Assembly (NCBI GenBank): GCA_947631625.1
Contig: CANRMA010000019.1
Location: forward strand, 1-49,699
Length of the DNA: 49,699 bases
Source: an uncultured Lachnospiraceae bacterium
GTDB lineage: Bacteria > Bacillota > Clostridia > Lachnospirales > Lachnospiraceae
Reading direction: 5' to 3'
Part shown: positions 8,204-16,468 of the stretch, one piece after another
Numbering within the stretch: the first letter of the stretch is position 1
Layout of the letters: each line of letters begins with the position of its first letter
Notes under the pieces: generated by a model
What the model was told of the DNA's origin: nothing
What the model saw: the letters and a program-made list of their open reading frames with translations, nothing else
Database searches by the model: none
Made by a program: the position numbers and the translations under genes

Positions 8204-9114
8204 TTGGAACACCTCCCTCTGCCCCCTGCCTCAGATAATGGAACCGTATAAACAGTTCTTTTTAACCCCGAACAGGTTACGGACGTATGATAACTGCTGC
8301 CCTGATTGGTTATGTATACAATCTCCGGAACAGCATTCTTACCACATTTTTCACAGGGATAGTATTTCCCTCCCGCCAGATTTCTTTTATCATTTAATCC
8401 ATCGGCATTTACAGATGTTATAGCCGGATTAAGATAAGTACAGTTCCTATTGGTATGGTAAACCGTTCCTGTTTCCGTAATGTACACCATCGGATCATTA
8501 TCTGCCATATTGCTTACCGTACTGCTTACATCGTAACCCGTCCATGCCCGGCCATAATAGCGTTGATATACCTTGAAGCCATCGAAACCTAAAATTTGAA
8601 CAACCGGCTGTACGTAATAAGAAACGCCTATCTCAATGATGTCATTACTTCCCATTATCGAAGAATTTTTAAAACTTATCCCTGCTGCGCCGTTTTTAAT
8701 ACATGATCTGTCCAGACACGTTTTTCCCGCTGCTTTTATAACTTGACTTTCAGCATATACATTGGATATTAATGCTGAAGACAAACCTTCAACTGATAAA
8801 ATTCCCGCCGCTTTTTCATATAAGTATCCGGAAAATGCCATTTCATTACCCGTCTGATGAAGGGCTGCCTCAATACGGCTCTGGATACCTATCATATTTA
8901 TTGCCGACATTATCTGAATTATAAAAAACATAAACAACGGAAGGGCAAACGCCGCCTCCACGGTCATAGATGCATAGAGCTTCCGTGAGGTAAAAGAGGA
9001 CGCCCTTTTTATCAGTCTTTTTTGAAATAGAAGTTTCAGATATGTCCGGAGAGAATTCTTTGTCGAATTGATTTTTTTGTGGTCTTTATTATTATCTGAC
9101 TGTAAAAAGGGCAT
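8194..9114 (-). CDS. TadE-like pseudopilin with duplicated Cys/His C-terminal motif
   Basis: 306 residues. A long basic leader ends at YASMTVEAAFALPLF, a prepilin-like helix with Glu53 at +5 of the predicted mature end; the residue before cleavage is Ala, not the usual Gly. The soluble part ends in two copies of a motif: YHTNRNCTYL ... YPCEKCG and YHTSVTCSGL ... GRCSKCK. Each copy has the order Tyr-His, Cys, Cys-x-x-Cys and could bind a metal or form disulfides. The ribosome site is AAGGAGG, 9 bases from the ATG. The role of the C-terminal motifs is unknown. Confidence 0.75.
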   Translation of the reverse strand: MPFLQSDNNKDHKKINSTKNSLRTYLKLLFQKRLIKRASSFTSRKLYASMTVEAAFALPLFMFFIIQIMSAINMIGIQSRIEAALHQTGNEMAFSGYLYEKAAGILSVEGLSSALISNVYAESQVIKAAGKTCLDRSCIKNGAAGISFKNSSIMGSNDIIEIGVSYYVQPVVQILGFDGFKVYQRYYGRAWTGYDVSSTVSNMADNDPMVYITETGTVYHTNRNCTYLNPAITSVNADGLNDKRNLAGGKYYPCEKCGKNAVPEIVYITNQGSSYHTSVTCSGLKRTVYTVPLSEAGGRGRCSKCK

Positions 9115-9144
9115 CCTCTTTTACCTCCTTTCCGCTCAATACAT

Positions 9145-10578
9145 TTAATAAAACCCATATAAGCGTTCCATTTCATAGCTGTAGCCAAAGCCGCTCGTTA
9201 TTTCAAGCTGTGCTTTGAAAGTATCAAAACAACCGTCAAGTCTGAATGAAGCATTCCCCGGAGTCTTCCTTATATCCATTTCCATAATATCCATTGCCCG
9301 AAATGTTCTGTCTTCTTCAGACGTCATAAAAAGCAAAACTTCAAGATATTCTTTATAACTAAGACCTCTCCCGCTATCTCCGCCGGACAGACTGCCTTTT
9401 ACATTTTTTATGCTGTTAATTCCCGTTTTCCAATCGGCCGCACTTTTATATAACGGAACCCTGCCGCCATTAAGAAGAGCTTTTACATCCTGAAGACTTT
9501 CCACATAAGCCCATGCAAACAGAATCGTATATTTGACAGGCTCCAACAATGCCGGCATCATCGTTACCGCAGAAAGCGCCAATGCCATAGTTTCCGCCTC
9601 GGCAATCTTCGCGGCGTCGGAAAGAATATATATAATATTGGCAACTTCTCTTATATGAAGGATTTTTTTGGCAACCTGTTCAAGATTATTCCAATCGGTA
9701 TTTTCGCCGGCAATTATGTATTCTAGCTGATACTGCAACATAGAATTCTCTTTAATTTTTCCATAATAGCCGAATTTTTTAAACAAATATGCCAGAAAAA
9801 GAATCTCATTTGGCCCGCCTGAGACCATTGCCGCATCACTGCAGACACCGCTTCCTTCCATAAGTTCACGTCCGGAAATATATTGTTTAAGATCCGCTTT
9901 TACATCAGAAATCCCGGTTGTGTCATCCAACACCAGATTTAATACGCCTATACTCCTTGTCGAATTTGCAATATCCGCAGGATTATTCAACGGCACTTCC
10001 TCAAATACACCTTCTTCAACCTCTTTCTGAGGTAGTCCTATTCTTTCGATATCATTCTGATATTTTTTTCGTTCACCGTTTATATCCCTTGAATCCATGC
10101 CTGAGGAACTTATCTCTCCGTAATTTCCCATAACCCTTTTTAACAGACCGGCTGTCGGATAATCCGCCATATAATCAGTAATCTGTCGCTTTAATACAGC
10201 TCCTTTATCATCAGAGGCAAGCGAATATTCCGTGATTTTTACACTTTTCATACGCATATTCAGGAAATCTTTTGAGAAATCCAGTATATTACCATCCTGA
10301 CATTGAAAATTTTTCTGCATATATTCTCGTAAATGTTCTTCCGCATTGACAACAGACGGGGCAGACGAACCATAGGAAGTGTCAACAAACAAAAGATCAT
10401 ATTGCTCTAACAGTTCCCTATGATACTCCGCCAGAACAGAATTCATGCCTATGTCCGAAACACACTCGAATTTCATTTTTATCGCGCTTATCCTTGCGCC
10501 TTCCACCAAGGTAAGCACAAACGAAAGAATCACACTTAAAGACAGTGATAAAAAAACCGTTATATATCCTTTTCTCAT
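9145..10578 (-). CDS. DUF5702 tad-associated membrane protein
   Basis: 477 residues. It starts MRKGYITVFLSLSLSVILSF, a single N-terminal hydrophobic helix preceded by a short charged leader, with Glu shortly after (LVEGARISAIKMKFE). The rest is a long extracytoplasmic domain. This matches the DUF5702 family found next to Firmicutes tad genes, where it occupies the place of TadE/TadG-like components. The start overlaps the Flp pilin stop by four bases (ATGA). The function is not known. Confidence 0.8.
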   Translation of the reverse strand: MRKGYITVFLSLSLSVILSFVLTLVEGARISAIKMKFECVSDIGMNSVLAEYHRELLEQYDLLFVDTSYGSSAPSVVNAEEHLREYMQKNFQCQDGNILDFSKDFLNMRMKSVKITEYSLASDDKGAVLKRQITDYMADYPTAGLLKRVMGNYGEISSSGMDSRDINGERKKYQNDIERIGLPQKEVEEGVFEEVPLNNPADIANSTRSIGVLNLVLDDTTGISDVKADLKQYISGRELMEGSGVCSDAAMVSGGPNEILFLAYLFKKFGYYGKIKENSMLQYQLEYIIAGENTDWNNLEQVAKKILHIREVANIIYILSDAAKIAEAETMALALSAVTMMPALLEPVKYTILFAWAYVESLQDVKALLNGGRVPLYKSAADWKTGINSIKNVKGSLSGGDSGRGLSYKEYLEVLLFMTSEEDRTFRAMDIMEMDIRKTPGNASFRLDGCFDTFKAQLEITSGFGYSYEMERLYGFY

Positions 10579-10763
10579 GACATTACCGTATTACTGTCCG
10601 ACGTGATTTTTTCAAATACGCTCTCCACAAGACTGCGAAGCTGATTCTTAAATATGATCACAAGTCCTATCAGCACCACTATAATAAGTATGATCTCTAC
10701 AGTGCCCATACCTTCGTCTTCTACAAGAAATTCCTTAAAACCTTTTAAATTATTTTTATTCAT
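10575..10763 (-). CDS. Flp-type IVb pilin (major pilin candidate)
   Basis: 62 residues. The leader ends EDEG with cleavage after Gly18, then MGTVEIILIIVVLIGLV with Glu23 at +5 and a single hydrophobic helix, as in Flp1 pilins. The tail is short and soluble. It is the only small pilin in the cluster, so it should be the main shaft subunit. AAAGGAGA lies six bases before the ATG. The 83-base gap after tadC could hold a separate promoter, but I see no clear boxes. Confidence 0.9.
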   Translation of the reverse strand: MNKNNLKGFKEFLVEDEGMGTVEIILIIVVLIGLVIIFKNQLRSLVESVFEKITSDSNTVMS

Positions 10764-10846
10764 ATGATATCTCCTTTCACATTATTTTGTTTACTATATA
10801 TCGTATTTATATTACCGATTTACCGCAATCACCTGCATATTCATTT

Positions 10847-12364
10847 TTACATTGAAAAAGAAAAATATGCCGGGATCATAATTATTACCATTACTATGCA
10901 TAACATCATCATCATTGGGACAAGAAGTTTAGTACCGGCTTCCTCTCCAAGTTTTTTGGCCGTATTTTTTCTCTCATTAAATGCTTCTGTCGCTTCCTGA
11001 CGCATAAGATGAATAAAATTACTGTTGCCCTTACGTATATTTTGAGATAATAAAGCGCTCAACTTCATATACTGCTGCAAACTGCACCGTTTCCCCAAAT
11101 GCGTATAAACCTCCGTTTCGGACACACCGCTTTGCAATTCGTGGCAGAGCAGCAGAATTTCTTCATACACGTATCGCTTTTTCGCCGGATTTTTTTGTTT
11201 CTTATAATCCTCTCCCATCTTAAAAAATGCATTTCTTATCGTCATTCCCGCTCCCATATACAATGTAAGCTTATTGATGATCTCAGGATAATCCAACAAA
11301 AGTTCCCTATCGCGCTTTTTTAACAGACTCTCTGTATCCTTGTTTTGAGATATAAAAATGAAGACCGCCGTAATACAGATAAGCAGAAATAAATAACTAC
11401 TGCTGTCATCTGTCATCTCTTTCCAGACTACCGGTTCATCTCCTACCACCTTAGGCAATACCATCCTATCTTCGGTTCTGCTTAACTGATCCTGTTCTTC
11501 TAACGCAGCATTTAATTTTTTGTTAAGCTGCTCTTTCTCCGTCAATTCGGCCGGGCATATCTGCACCGGAAATACATCTTCAAATTCTAACTCATCATAT
11601 TTAAAGCATGCCGTCAAAGTCACAACTTCCGGCGCTTCCAGATCATCGTTCTGTACAGTCCCGTCCGTATGTACTATTGAATAGCTATTGCTTTCCCATG
11701 AAATAGTAAAGGGATATCCATCCATGGAAGTTATAAGATTGAGGTTTTCAGTTACCGAATCAAGACTGTCGTTATCACCTAAAATAGCCGTCGGCAATGC
11801 CAATGATGCCTTTTCATACAACAAATTGATCTGATCTTCAGGTATTTTCTTCTCCGAAACCGTATAAGGGATCTCTTCCTCATCTCTTCCGCCGAGCTTT
11901 GCAGATAACATAAGCTCTATGTTTCCTTCTCCATAAGAATTCCTTTCAATGTATCCGTCTCCTTTTATAAGACTTCCCATGCGTACACTGACCGCTACAC
12001 ACAGTACAAGCAGATTTCCGGTAAAAAGTATTAATAATACCAAAGAGTATTGTTTTATATAAAAATCCTTTATCTGCTGTGCCTCAGGCATTTCAGGATT
12101 TAATAACTTAAGCTTTGCTCCAAGCCTGCTTTTACGCTGCTGTTCCTTATTCCAAAGTTCTCTATAGGGCTTTTTATTTTTTCTAAACCCTGCCATCACA
12201 ATATCTTTTTGTTTTATAAGCCATGCTGCCGCTTTTGAGAAACAGCGCTCTCCAATAAACGTCTTATCCCCTCTGCGCTCAATATATGAAGAAACATTCT
12301 CCTTTCGGGATACTATGAAAAGTAACAGAAAAAGCATAAGAATAAAAAGATACAAACAAATCAT
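10847..12364 (-). CDS. tadC: TadC-like pilus assembly membrane protein with large extracytoplasmic insert
   Basis: 505 residues. The C-terminal third is a type II secretion F / TadC domain (ELLLDYPEIINKLTLYMGAGMTIRNAF ... KLLVPMMMMLCIVMV). Between the second hydrophobic segment (~105-125) and the third (~330) is about 200 residues of predicted extracytoplasmic sequence. Part of it (ENLNLITSMDGYPFTISW ... DGTVQNDDLEAPEVVTLTACF) resembles an atrophied bacterial Ig-like domain. Such an insert is unusual for TadC. The ATG at 12364 has AGAGG seven bases upstream; a TTG at 12370 is too close to that site. The start nearly abuts the tadB stop. Confidence 0.82.
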   Translation of the reverse strand: MICLYLFILMLFLLLFIVSRKENVSSYIERRGDKTFIGERCFSKAAAWLIKQKDIVMAGFRKNKKPYRELWNKEQQRKSRLGAKLKLLNPEMPEAQQIKDFYIKQYSLVLLILFTGNLLVLCVAVSVRMGSLIKGDGYIERNSYGEGNIELMLSAKLGGRDEEEIPYTVSEKKIPEDQINLLYEKASLALPTAILGDNDSLDSVTENLNLITSMDGYPFTISWESNSYSIVHTDGTVQNDDLEAPEVVTLTACFKYDELEFEDVFPVQICPAELTEKEQLNKKLNAALEEQDQLSRTEDRMVLPKVVGDEPVVWKEMTDDSSSYLFLLICITAVFIFISQNKDTESLLKKRDRELLLDYPEIINKLTLYMGAGMTIRNAFFKMGEDYKKQKNPAKKRYVYEEILLLCHELQSGVSETEVYTHLGKRCSLQQYMKLSALLSQNIRKGNSNFIHLMRQEATEAFNERKNTAKKLGEEAGTKLLVPMMMMLCIVMVIIMIPAYFSFSM

Positions 12365-12366
12365 GA

Positions 12367-13146
12367 TCAAACCTCTATTTCAACTATTTTTCCCGACATC
12401 AACAGCGCAGCAATATAAACAAACAGGCAGGCTGTCATTACAGTAACTCCTACAGGATTATGATATAAAGCATCAAAGAAGCCTTTTGACGTTATATCAA
12501 TATAGAGTATTATTATAAACGGTATGACATTCATAATTTTTTGTTCCATTTTTTTAGAACTTATCATAACCTGTATTTCCTTATCTACCATAATCTTCTG
12601 TTCTATAGTGTCGGCAGTTTCCGCTAAAATTTCCGTCATATTACCGCCGTTACGCTTAGCTATCATAAAAACATCCGCAAACTGCATTATATCCTGAATA
12701 TGACTTCTTACCGCCAAATCATATAAAAGCTTTTCAAGAACAATGTTATTGTCCAGACCTTTTGCAATATAATTAAGCTCAGTACAAATATAACTTTCCT
12801 TTCCATAAAGCACAGACATGTCTTTATATGACTCTCTAAACGAATTTTCGACGGAATAACCTGCTCTTTGATTTGCAGACACAGCAAGTACGGCATCTTT
12901 AAACTGTGCATTAAGCTCTTCCTTTCTTTTCCCGGCAAGTTCCCGTTTTTTTAATTTGAGAAAAAACGGCAAGGACGGTATCAGTATCAGAAATGCCCAT
13001 ATTGAACGATAGAAAAAATAGCTTATAATTCCTAACAGCAGAAACCCTTGGGCTGTATACAGCGCATATTCTCCGGGATTTAAGATATAATTCTCATAAT
13101 CAATCCCTTTATGTGTCAATACCTGCTGCCTTGAGTTTTTCAACAT
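12367..13146 (-). CDS. tadB: TadB-like inner-membrane platform protein (T2SF domain)
   Basis: 259 residues with hydrophobic segments near the N-terminus and at the C-terminus, and a cytoplasmic F domain between (LNAQFKDAVLAVSANQRAGYSVENSF ... NGGNMTEILAETADTIEQ). This is the TadB partner of TadC in the Flp pilus motor platform. I start it at ATG 13146, nine bases after GGAG; a longer version to 13176 has no such site. The gene overlaps tadA by 38 bases, so translation is coupled. Confidence 0.88.
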   Translation of the reverse strand: MLKNSRQQVLTHKGIDYENYILNPGEYALYTAQGFLLLGIISYFFYRSIWAFLILIPSLPFFLKLKKRELAGKRKEELNAQFKDAVLAVSANQRAGYSVENSFRESYKDMSVLYGKESYICTELNYIAKGLDNNIVLEKLLYDLAVRSHIQDIMQFADVFMIAKRNGGNMTEILAETADTIEQKIMVDKEIQVMISSKKMEQKIMNVIPFIIILYIDITSKGFFDALYHNPVGVTVMTACLFVYIAALLMSGKIVEIEV

Positions 13147-14335
13147 ATTCCAGTTCTCCCTTTTTTTGCAATACACCTACTATTTTTCCGGTTTCGTCTT
13201 CACAGATCTCTTCATATTTGTATAGGGTTTTCAGCTCGATCCCGTCATCCTTATATCCAAGTACTTCCGTAATCTCCAAAACTTTTCTGCTCTTATCCCT
13301 AAGCCTGCCCAAATGAATTATTACATCGATTCCCGATGCTATCTGCTGCCTTATCGCGCTCACGGGAAGATCCATACCCATTAATATCATATTTTCCAGT
13401 CTGCCAAGCATATCCTTAGAACTGTTGGCATGTCCCGTAGACATGGACCCGTCATGACCGGTATTCATACACTGCATCATGTCAAAAGCTTCTCCGCCTC
13501 TTACTTCACCAACGATAATGCGGTCAGGCCTCATACGAAGAGACGTTTTTATAAGATCCCGTATGGTAATCTCCTTACAGCCTTCAACATTGGCATTTCT
13601 TGTTTCCATCCTGACTATATTAGGAATATTCATGATCTGAAGCTCTGCGCTGTCTTCAATTGTAATGATCCTCTCTTCCTCAGGAATATAATTTGACAGA
13701 AGATTTAAAAATGTGGTCTTTCCGGAACCTGTACCTCCACTTATAAAAATATTGTATTTTGCCTGCACTAACTTTTGAAGGAAACAGCATGCCTCTTTTG
13801 AAACTGAGCCAAATGCTATTAAATCCTCCATTGTTATCGGTTTATCCGGGAACCGCCTTATAGTCACGATAGGTCCGTTCAATGCCACAGGACTTAATAC
13901 TATATTTACCCTCGCTCCGTTTTCCAATCTGGCATCCACAATAGGAGAAGCCTCATTTACCACCCTGTTACATGCGGCAACGATCTGCTGTATTACATCG
14001 TTGAGCTTTTCAACGCTTTCAAATCTAAGGTCGGATTTAAACAGACTTCCTTTTTTTTCCACAAAAATATCTTCAGGGCCGTTGATCATTATTTCAGTTA
14101 TTTTAGGATCGTCTATGAGTTCCTGCAGCACATCCAACTTTCTTACTGCATGAAAAAGTTCTTTACGCAGACTTTCTTTTTCCGCAAGACTTAAAGAGAA
14201 TTCCCTTCCGCAACTTATAAGCAGGTCATCTATAAGTTCATGCATCTGCTCATCAGACGTTTCTTTGGAATAATCAATACTCGCAGTCAGTCTCTTTTTT
14301 AATTCTTTCCTTATGTCATCTTGTCTGCTTCTCAT
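13109..14335 (-). CDS. tadA: TadA/CpaF-type secretion ATPase
   Basis: 408 residues. An N-terminal helical domain is followed by the motor domain with Walker A GGTGSGKTT (200-208), an Asp-box/Walker B region (RIIVGEVRGGEAFD, 272-284) and the His box TGHANS. This is the ATPase that powers Flp pilus assembly at the cytoplasmic face, working with TadB and TadC. All catalytic motifs are intact. The start overlaps the tadZ stop, with GAGG six bases before the ATG. Confidence 0.93.
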   Translation of the reverse strand: MRSRQDDIRKELKKRLTASIDYSKETSDEQMHELIDDLLISCGREFSLSLAEKESLRKELFHAVRKLDVLQELIDDPKITEIMINGPEDIFVEKKGSLFKSDLRFESVEKLNDVIQQIVAACNRVVNEASPIVDARLENGARVNIVLSPVALNGPIVTIRRFPDKPITMEDLIAFGSVSKEACCFLQKLVQAKYNIFISGGTGSGKTTFLNLLSNYIPEEERIITIEDSAELQIMNIPNIVRMETRNANVEGCKEITIRDLIKTSLRMRPDRIIVGEVRGGEAFDMMQCMNTGHDGSMSTGHANSSKDMLGRLENMILMGMDLPVSAIRQQIASGIDVIIHLGRLRDKSRKVLEITEVLGYKDDGIELKTLYKYEEICEDETGKIVGVLQKKGELEYVEKLKAAGIDT

Positions 14336-15329
14336 ACAAATCCTCTTGAATTATGGCCTTAACATATCCTGCAAACTCGCCATGTGTCATAAGATTAACA
14401 TCATCAGGCAGCTTTTTAAAAAACGGAAATCTGCACTTAACGGTTTTGTCCGAAATATATCCCATTTCATTTAACTGCAGAATTTTTTCGTATTGATCGA
14501 TCTTTGCCATTGCAAATCCGTCGTCTTTGGTTATTGTGTATATTTTGCTGCATCTTGATAAAAGTTCGAACAATCCGTTCATACCGTCAGTAAGATCTAA
14601 AATAAGATATTCATAATCACTTACGGAATTTATCGCATCCAACAGCTCCAACCAGTCTTCTCCCGTAATTTCCTGCATATCCATACATGACTGCCCCGGC
14701 GGTATAAAATCCAACCGATTAACGCTCTGCACTATCGAAGAAAATTTCAATGCAAATTTTTCTTTGGCGCATCTGAAATAATATAACATATCCATCATAT
14801 CCGCCTGAAATTCTCTGTGAAACATTTTCGAAAATCCTGAATAACATTCAAAATTAAGATACAGAACCTTATGCTCTTTCGACAGCAGCTGACCCATGGT
14901 CAACGCAAAAGAAGTTTGAAGACATCTTTTTATCGGAGAATATATGCCTATTATTTTTGCACTGTTTTCCGATACTTTTTTAATGTTCTGCCATTTGTTC
15001 ATATCCGTTATGCATTCTGTCAGCTTACTTAAGATTTCTTCCGGACTTTGATACTTATTTATGTATTGATAACCTTCTTCATTTATTTCATCACTTTCTT
15101 TCAGAATGAATATATTTGGAATATCTGTATTTATCTTAAGCCTTCCCATAGCGCTTTCCGCAATAAGCAGTACAGATACATTATTATTTTCCAAAAAATT
15201 CTTCAACTCCTGCGTTTTGGTAAAAAGATGTAGGGTATACACCGGCGGTATCTTATCAATCATATACTCTGCCATCCGGAAGGCATAATTTTCTTCCGGA
15301 TCGCAGACTACAAATATTTGCTGCTTCAA
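14316..15329 (-). CDS. tadZ: TadZ/CpaE-like ParA-superfamily localisation protein with degenerate P-loop
   Basis: 337 residues. Residues 1-115 resemble an atypical receiver domain, followed by a MinD/ParA-like domain. The P-loop position reads IYSPIKRCLQTSFAL, with Gln where the catalytic Lys of a normal GK(T/S) would be. A Walker-B-like strand is LILDLTDGMNG. TadZ marks the cell pole and recruits TadA. The start is TTG at 15329, six bases after GGGAGG, and overlaps the stop of the prepilin peptidase (TTGA). Identification rests on position and fold pattern, since this family is divergent. Confidence 0.75.
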   Translation of the reverse strand: MKQQIFVVCDPEENYAFRMAEYMIDKIPPVYTLHLFTKTQELKNFLENNNVSVLLIAESAMGRLKINTDIPNIFILKESDEINEEGYQYINKYQSPEEILSKLTECITDMNKWQNIKKVSENSAKIIGIYSPIKRCLQTSFALTMGQLLSKEHKVLYLNFECYSGFSKMFHREFQADMMDMLYYFRCAKEKFALKFSSIVQSVNRLDFIPPGQSCMDMQEITGEDWLELLDAINSVSDYEYLILDLTDGMNGLFELLSRCSKIYTITKDDGFAMAKIDQYEKILQLNEMGYISDKTVKCRFPFFKKLPDDVNLMTHGEFAGYVKAIIQEDLYEKQTR

Positions 15330-15859
15330 AAAAATCCTCCCAATTCAAGCATTACGCTACAGTATATAGGCAATGCAAAATGTATTTTATTCGTTTTATA
15401 TTTTTTATGATCGTCTCTTATATCCTCGCCATACAATTTCCAATGACCGCTCTTAATAACATCCGACATATATGATAGTAAATAGTACATTCTTTCCCTG
15501 AAATTACGCTCCGACAACATTTTTACCACAGCCGGGACCGCTCCTATGATAAATGAAATCATAATTACAACCGGCAATCGGTCTGCCTTAATAAAACTGC
15601 CTGTCATAATAAAAAGTTTTACATCTCCGGCGCCTAAACCGCCTATTTTATATAAGGGATACAAAACGCAGAATGAAAGAAGCATTGAAATCAGGGAATT
15701 TCCGGCGCCGTACCGTCCGTTTTCAGATATATTTAAGACTAAACCAAGAAAAATACCAAATACGATCCAGTAATTATATATTCTGTCATATTTAAGATCC
15801 ATCAGAACTGCTATTGCAAGTAATATGATCAGAACTATCTTATAAATAATCAGTCCAAT
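15326..15859 (-). CDS. A24-family prepilin peptidase (first gene of the tad operon), probable ATT start
   Basis: About 177 residues of a TadV/CpaA-type prepilin peptidase. The catalytic aspartates are Asp21 in VLMDLKYDR and Asp79 in GGLGAGDVKLF. The only strong ribosome site is AGGAGGTGG at 15864-15872; seven bases later, in the correct frame, is ATT (15857-15859), a rare start codon. In-frame ATG or GTG codons exist upstream (ATG at 15952, GTG at 15970). They lack ribosome sites and would add a Ser/Arg-rich stretch before the first helix. An alternative is CTG at 15853. The 3' end overlaps tadZ by four bases. Confidence 0.75.
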   Translation of the reverse strand: MGLIIYKIVLIILLAIAVLMDLKYDRIYNYWIVFGIFLGLVLNISENGRYGAGNSLISMLLSFCVLYPLYKIGGLGAGDVKLFIMTGSFIKADRLPVVIMISFIIGAVPAVVKMLSERNFRERMYYLLSYMSDVIKSGHWKLYGEDIRDDHKKYKTNKIHFALPIYCSVMLELGGFF

Positions 15860-16007
15860 AAAACCACCTCCTGTTTTTAATGAAAATAACTGAGTTCTTC
15901 GGAAGATACTTCCTCTGATACTGTTAAACAGTATGAATGTCGCACGACACATTGTGATCAGACAAACCACAATTATGAAATATAAGAAATTTCTATATTG
16001 TATTTTG

Positions 16008-16041
16008 ATTATATATTTATTTTTTCCACTTGTCCAGTGGA
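16008..16041 (-). promoter_or_regulatory. Candidate sigma-A promoter of the tad operon with overlapping palindrome
   Basis: On the minus strand TGGACA (16031-16036) is 17 bases from TATAAT (16008-16013). The -35 box sits inside a palindrome, TCCACT-N5-AGTGGA (16025-16041), a good candidate for a repressor or activator site. The same palindrome is flanked by T runs on both strands and could act as a terminator on the plus strand, though no plus-strand gene precedes it. The leader of about 140 bases contains further small inverted repeats. Confidence 0.6.
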
Positions 16042-16072
16042 TTTTTTATAAAAATTAAACTTTGTTAGTTTT

Positions 16073-16345
16073 TTACAAAAGTTTAAAAATATTTATGCCG
16101 TATAACACTACAAGCCCCGGAAATCCAAGGATTCCGGATGTCAAAACAGTCATAGGATTTATACCCACAGATACGGAAATATGTCTTACCAACAGAAAAT
16201 TGTTTAAAAAGTATATTCCTATCGTACCCATCACGGCACGCAATACAAAATTAATTATCCATTCAACTTTTCTGCCAAATGCACCAATAAGCAATACAAG
16301 AATACATACAAAAACAATTGCCATAACAGCGCCGCTTTTTTCCAT
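16073..16345 (-). CDS. bofA: Pro-sigma-K processing inhibitor BofA family protein
   Basis: 90 residues with two or three hydrophobic helices and the conserved BofA tail SVGINPMTVLTSGILGFPG. BofA in Bacillus holds the SpoIVFB protease inactive in the mother cell until sigma-K is needed. The ribosome site is AAAGGTGGG, seven bases from ATG. In Bacillus bofA lies next to yaaL; here yaaL is also adjacent but divergent. The family also occurs in Clostridia without obvious sporulation, so the role here is uncertain. Confidence 0.88.
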   Translation of the reverse strand: MEKSGAVMAIVFVCILVLLIGAFGRKVEWIINFVLRAVMGTIGIYFLNNFLLVRHISVSVGINPMTVLTSGILGFPGLVVLYGINIFKLL

Positions 16346-16468
16346 AAGTAACCCACCTTTCTTTTAATAACTATGTCCACATTCGCAAAAATATAACAAG
16401 AATATTTTTCCATATTTTGTCTATACTTTCTAAAAGAGGATTTTTTCCTTAAAAGATTGGAGGCCACT

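Noticed and set aside
15860..16000. Possible cyclic-di-GMP riboswitch in the tad leader
   Set aside because: The leader has small inverted repeats, but the conserved GEMM core and its tetraloop receptor are not present.
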